A stretch of DNA of 64,000 bases, from positions 6,206,174-6,270,173 of the forward strand of contig NC_031477.1 of assembly GCF_000006565.2 (NCBI RefSeq). The letters run 5' to 3'. Of this stretch, positions 58,645 to 64,000 are shown piece by piece; position 1 is the stretch's first letter; the number at the start of each line of letters is the position of its first letter. The notes under the pieces are model-generated. The model was not told the DNA's origin, made no database searches, and was given only the letters and a program-made list of their open reading frames with translations. The position numbers and the translations under genes were made by a program. The DNA comes from Toxoplasma gondii ME49 (Eukaryota; Apicomplexa; Conoidasida; Eucoccidiorida; Sarcocystidae).

Positions 58645-61600
58645 ATAAAAGACCCGTCACTCGCCTCTGGGCTAGACACGAACCTGAGAACCAATCACAT
58701 CAGAAAACGACAGCTCCGAACACGTGCTACGAGTGCAGACAGAAGATCCAGAGAAAAGGAAGTGACCCCATAGCCAGCAGCGGATCCCTCGCGAGCAATG
58801 CCCGGAGAGTCGCCGTAGCTGAGGCGCGGAGGCAGACTGCAGGCTGCCTCAGGTGACCCTTCCCACCTGTTTGTGTCCGTCGAGGTTCAAGCAGAGCAAA
58901 AAAACGGGAAACTATATTTGCACCGGGATGCACGTTTTTACATCGTCACAGCCCCGGCTCAGGGAGGTCTCAGGAACCGAAGCATACCTGTCCGCGTCTC
59001 GTGTTTCTTCCTCAGAGTTCCGCTCTGCATGTGCGTTTGAAAGTCGAGAAACAGAAAAAGTGAAATCTTCACGAGAGACAGAGAAAAAACTCGAGCGACA
59101 TCTTATTTCTGCCTAGGTTGGCACGGGGAAGTCCAGGAAAAATTTGTGGGGAGAAAAGCAATTGGAAGGAGCTGGAGCGATCGACTCCGACACTCCAGCT
59201 ACAAGCTCCGAAGCCAAAAAGGGGGGCGGGAGGGAAGTAAGGCAGAAAAAAGGCGAAGAATCCAACGAAAATTGGGGTGGCGACGCGGAATCAAAGAGAG
59301 GTTTGGCCGCCTGCCGAACGTCGAAAAGAAGGCCGTGTAAAGGGGGCTAGCTCTGGAATGTGAAAAATGTATCGGCGGGTGGGGAAAAACACGGAGAGAA
59401 AACTCAACTGGCGTACGGAAACGGAAAAATCAAAACAGCGGAGAAGCGTAGCACTCGGTCAAATCACATTTCCGTACTTGGATGTAGAAGGACCCCAACT
59501 GGGAGTGGCGGCAGAAGGACGTCGCCTCGTGTCACGGCACTCTGCCCCGCAACTTAATTGCAGGAAAAAATAAAAACCTCACTTGAAAGCACAGAGTTGT
59601 CACTGGACGAGGAGAAGTGAGGCAAAATCATTTTTCCTCAAACGCCTCCGCGCAGTGGTCATACGACGAAAGGAGTATATCCTTCCAGGATTCACAATTT
59701 ACGGTCAGTGCCCGCGCGCTGCGGGGTCGTCACAAAGTGTACACAGAAAGCAGCTTGTGCCCATTCTCTTCAGCGCCCCCCTTTTCATACAGTTCTTCCT
59801 AAGTAAGTGGCGTGTAAAGAGGAGGGCTGAAGGGTATGTAAGGACAGTTTGGGGAGAGAAACGCTGAAAAGGGAGGTACATTCCACAACTTCGCACTCCA
59901 ACCGAGAAAACGCAGGGGGTGATGTGCGTGGCGACCAGAAACAGGGAAAGGAGAGAGAGGAAAAAACACCCGTAGAGAGGAAGCCGCCTCCTCTCTCGCC
60001 TCTCGCCCTCCTTCTCCCGCTTTCCTCCTTGCTCACCACGCAGGCGCGCGGGCTGTTTCGCCCGTTGCCCCTGCTGTTGCTATTATACGACGCCCCCCTC
60101 TCAACCTAAACTTTGTTTACCATACCATGCATTCGCCATAAAAGCCGAGGCCACGTCGCCTGGCGGCCCAGTGCGAAAAGATGCCCATTTGCCGACAGCT
60201 AACGTGGTGATTCGCAGTATAGAAGCTTATAGTGTTCTCGGTGTTCCGTTGGCATGCCGGCTACATAAGCAAGGCGAGACAGCGGCGATCCGCACAGACT
60301 GTTATTTCTGAAGCAAATGCGGTTGCCACCGTCAGCTGGAACCAAGGCGGTATGTGAGTCGTATCATAGCCTGCTTCAGTAAAGCACAGGAAAGGAGCCG
60401 CACCGAAAACAGACGGGTGGTTGCGGGTGCAAGAGACAGAATGGCAAAATAAGAGTTTACCCAGGGTGGAATAACAGGAACATTACTGAGTGCAAACGAG
60501 GTAAATGAGTGTATTTTGGCGGGTGTCGGAAGTGAAGAAACCCCGTTTTCAAGTGACTGTTTTCCGTCGCACTTCGGAAGTGCCTTGCGTGTCTAGAAAA
60601 GTAATTGAGCATCCAACATCACATGAGCACCGCGAGGCTGTTTGTCTAACAGGTTCTTCCTTGCTTTCTTGAGGCCTGACGGAAGAACGCGTTCCGACGA
60701 CGTGGATGACAAGCGGAAGACATGCTGGCGTCAAGCTGTACGAGCTTAATGTTCAGCTACCTCACACCGAAATGGACTTAAAGGCAACGTCAGACGGGGA
60801 GAGTATGCTTCAATGAATAACTGAAGATTTTCGGGAGAAACAGCAAGTGGAACAGCTATTTTCTCTCGAACGCTTCCACTCTAGTTCACGATCAGTTTCC
60901 ACCATCTTCAACACTTGAAGCACTGCATGTGGTGGACAAGTGCTCCGCCAGCCTCGGCATTTTTAATCTCATCTTGCGCACTTCCACTTCATTCTTGTGT
61001 AGAGAAACGGTGGAGGCAGTTGTCTGTGTTTGAAACAGCTCATGGTAGCGAAAGCAAGAGGAAAATGCGTGGCCAGTACAGAAATAATTTTAGCAGATGA
61101 AGAGGGAAAACCTGAGATGCTGTGAAACGGTCGAGCTGTGGGACCCTGCCTACAAAGTAGAGTATGTATCACCAGCAAAACTCCTTCTGGATATCTTGCT
61201 GAGTCCCGTATGACAGAGTCAGTAGTAAATCAATAACCAAGAGTTCACGGTGACTGTGGCACGAGGGCGAAACGACCTGAACGGCGTTAAGAAACCAGTG
61301 CACACGGCATTCCCCAACTGGTTATCGATGCCTGAAGTTTGAGTTTGGGTATTTGCCGATCGGCGTACCTCTCTACGCGCGCGGTGGGTACAGAGCCATC
61401 CATGGTACAGGAGCTCAGTGTCGTGTCGCTTCAAAAGGCAGAAGACACACTTTCTTGGTCAATATGTGGAACCGAAGGGAAGGATGTAAGTGCTGTTGAG
61501 TAGTTTTTATGTTACCAGTGAATCACTAGGCGAAGCGCAATTTAACCGCCTAGATCAAAGCAAGGAAAACGCTGTAAATGACATGTTCTTGCAAGTGTTT

Positions 61601-62746
61601 TCCTGAACGTGTTAAACTGTGGCCACACATGAGTTGTCTCAAAATAGTACTATCAAAATGAGATAAAAAAACGTGTCTCTTAGCCCTAACCCACAGGGTG
61701 TGTGTCGTTCCGCAACGCCATGAAAGCAAAGCGACCGCCTTCAATCGTCTGCGCGCATAGAAATAACCATTCCCCATCTCCATACAAACACGGGAACATC
61801 GGTAGGTGGGTGCGTTAGGAGCATGGAGTGAAAAGACCCCGGCGGCCGCCTCAGGAATGTGCTGCTGGCACATTTCCAAAAGATGTGTGGCTGTGCGACG
61901 TGTGAGTACGGCTCCCAATTACACACGAACCACTCTGTCAACGAATATGGTTCAATATTAGTTTTGTCACCGCCTGTGGCCGGGAAATCTTGTGGATGTC
62001 CAAGCAAACTGACGTTCGCAAACGAAGTGGCGCAAGGTCTGGAAGATAATTCCCCAGAATCACTTCAGCTACAGACGGTTTTGGTGCTCGGCCGAGGGTC
62101 ACACAGGTGAGCATCCTCCGGGGCCAACCCTCAGCACTTGCTAACATGAGTTATGTGCTTTCTCTGCAACACTCCCGCAGCTATGGCGTGTAAGAGCCCC
62201 TTTATTGGATCTGGGAAAGACAGAGACTACTACACAATGCCATGAGGGTCCTTCGGTTGAAATCTGAGCTGTCCGGTCAGCTGTGAGAACGCATTGCCTG
62301 TCAATCAAACATAACTCTGAAGATTTTGTAGAAGAGTGGATTGTTCTGATGCGCCATTAGCTGTGGCATCGAAAGCACACGAATACAGTCCCAAAATTTT
62401 AGCTGACGGTGGGGTAATGCGTGAGACGCGAAACACATATTTAGGCAGAATCCTTTTGCCCCTCCCCTGAGAGGTTTGTTTTCACTCAGGGCTAAGGTGT
62501 GTCGGTGCACGCTGCGCAAAAGAGGCCATAGTGGTATCGCATCGAAATATCAAAGGGATGAATGGATGTATTTGTCGCAGAGCGCACGCATTCATTCAGT
62601 ACAAGGGAACCGGCGTTTATACCGTCGACCGGTCTCATCACCTTTACGGAACAAACCGCCACGTGCCCAACAGTGAGGAACGAAAGTGGTGGGCACGCAG
62701 GTACACTCCTCTAGCAGCACGCAAGAAATGTCTGTTGTGTCCTTTT
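58645..62746. other. 4.1-kb interval upstream of the giant gene
   Basis: It should contain the promoter, leader and possibly the first coding exon of the giant gene near 58985-59030, where a short ATG-opened stretch (MQSGTLRKKHETRT) ends at a GTATGC donor. The right end should hold the 3' untranslated region of the rightmost gene. Open frames have no recognisable features. No YGCATGCR element was seen near the giant gene. Confidence 0.4.
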
Positions 62747-63951
62747 TCAGCTCCTCATCTCATCGAAGAGTTTCTTGAGCTTGTCTCGCAGTCCTACAAC
62801 AATGTCTTTCGATTTGCTTTGTCGACGTGTCTAGCTGGCTCGAGCCTGAGTACGCATCGTTTCTTGAACCATTCACTTAACACAGCTGTATGCATTTCAG
62901 AAGCTAAAATGTTGTCCTCGATCCTGATTTCACTACCCCTCAGCATGTGCTGCCCACGCTCGCCGCTTCAGCGTTGGTTCATTCATTTGCGAGCCCAGTG
63001 ACTTGCACCATATCCGTCAAGGCGCTCCACGCAATGGAAAGACCATTCACACTATCGAAGAATCGACGTTCACTCTAGTAACCCAACAACAGTGCACTGA
63101 AGTGTCTTGACACAAGCTACTCCAATGAGATCACCTTCACTCGTCCTCCTCGGCATTAGTGACGCGGTTAGGGTAATATCCTAGGGCCTGCACGTACACA
63201 GAGAGGCTATACGTGCGAACTCAATTACGGCACGGCACTATACTTGTGTCTTTCGCATACACCACGCAAGCCGAAAACAAGCCTCCCTCCGTTACCGCCC
63301 GGATACCGACACTCGTCTACAGCGCTCGAAGAATTTGGAGCTTTCCAATTGTTCCAGAAATACCGTTGAGGCATATGCGGGTCGGAGATGTCCTCGTCGA
63401 CGCGGATTTCACTAACGCACCGGATGAACGGAAATGCAGATCGGTTCATCCTAACCACTAGAAACGAACATCGCATTCTGCCTTATGCGTTCGCCGTTGT
63501 AGGCCTAGTTGGAAACTCTTTTCCGAGGCATTCACTCTCCTCCCAAACTCTCGATAGATCTTACCTCGTAATGCTTCTCCATGCTGTCGTGGAGTGTGTT
63601 CACGTACTGAGGGTCATCCACGAAGTACCGGTACGGGTTCATGAAAGTGAAAGGTAGGCGGCCATAGTTGAGACCCCGCTTCGGGCGCACACCCCACGGA
63701 TGACTCCCTAGGTAATCTGGTTCGTTGTCCACGATTGAATTCTGGAATCGAAGAGCGAAATTTCTGGACAGCAAGCAGGAGAGGCGTATGCCACAAACCG
63801 GATTTCCATTTTACATCAGCAATTAAAACAATCACACAAGACGCACGGAAATGCCACAGGCACATCGAGAACTTGACAAACTGGAGAAGCTTTGCCGATG
63901 ATTCCGCTAATCGAAGGAAGATGCTTCCTTTTGGCTGCAGAACGCCCGACA
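62747..63951 (-). CDS. Unrecognised gene, 3' part (5' end beyond the window)
   Basis: Visible exons are 63878-63951, 63565-63741, 63296-63392 and 62747-62793, joined in phase to about 130 residues and a TGA stop. The second visible exon is the most convincing: acceptor after a pyrimidine tract, 59 codons, donor GTAAGA, reading NSIVDNEPDYLGSHPWGVRP and GRLPFTFMNPYRYFVDDPQY. The next reads DISDPHMPQRYFWNNWKAP, and the last LRDKLKKLFDEMRS, an amphipathic helix. Aromatic- and Pro-rich, no membrane span. No family recognised. The acceptor at 63392 and the donor at 63877 (GTCAAG) are weak, so those boundaries may be wrong. Further exons must lie at higher coordinates. Confidence 0.5.
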
Positions 63952-64000
63952 CTGGAAGTGGAAGAGAAACTGTTCAAAATCTCCTGGGAAACGGCAACCT

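Overview
The window looks like nuclear DNA of a coccidian apicomplexan (Toxoplasma, Neospora, Hammondia or a close relative). The evidence is an ApiAP2 transcription factor, compact genes with many short introns next to a huge intronless one, kilobase-scale non-coding gaps, very long low-complexity protein segments, AT microsatellites inside introns, and copies of the YGCATGCR element known from Toxoplasma promoters. I cannot fix the species from sequence alone.

Layout: eight protein genes are supported, and all lie on the minus strand, so transcription runs from high to low coordinates. From the left: (1) a small RNPS1-type RRM protein, 3 exons, 367-1778. (2) The exosome RNase-PH-like subunit RRP46/EXOSC5, 4 exons, 5023-7363. 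(3) A 6.2-kb gap, then a 1,338-residue single-AP2 protein, 13568-17584. (4) TRM61, the catalytic subunit of tRNA m1A58 methyltransferase, 7 exons, 21790-26576. (5) A Qb-SNARE of the NPSN/Vti1 type, 3 exons, 28487-30640. (6) An unrecognised protein with a convincing mitochondrial presequence, 5 exons, 33383-35589. (7) A 20-kb uninterrupted reading frame, 38602-58644, about 6,500-6,700 residues. (8) The 3' part of an unrecognised gene that runs off the right edge, 62747 onward. The spliced models were built by hand from splice signals, phase agreement and protein-family similarity. Every complete model has a total coding length divisible by three.

The standout is the 20-kb frame. It carries a MATH domain, then a ubiquitin-specific-protease fold whose catalytic-cysteine motif is gone while the His box remains, then USP7-type ubiquitin-like (ICP0-binding) domains, and near the C-terminus a complete RluA-type RNA pseudouridine synthase with its catalytic Asp. 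It therefore reads as a USP7/HAUSP-like protein that has lost protease chemistry and is joined to an RNA-modifying enzyme.

Functionally the window is rich in RNA biology: RNPS1-like splicing/exon-junction factor, exosome subunit, tRNA methyltransferase and pseudouridine synthase. The genes are not otherwise an obvious pathway, and no operon-like arrangement is expected. No mobile element, CRISPR array, rRNA or tRNA gene was recognised.
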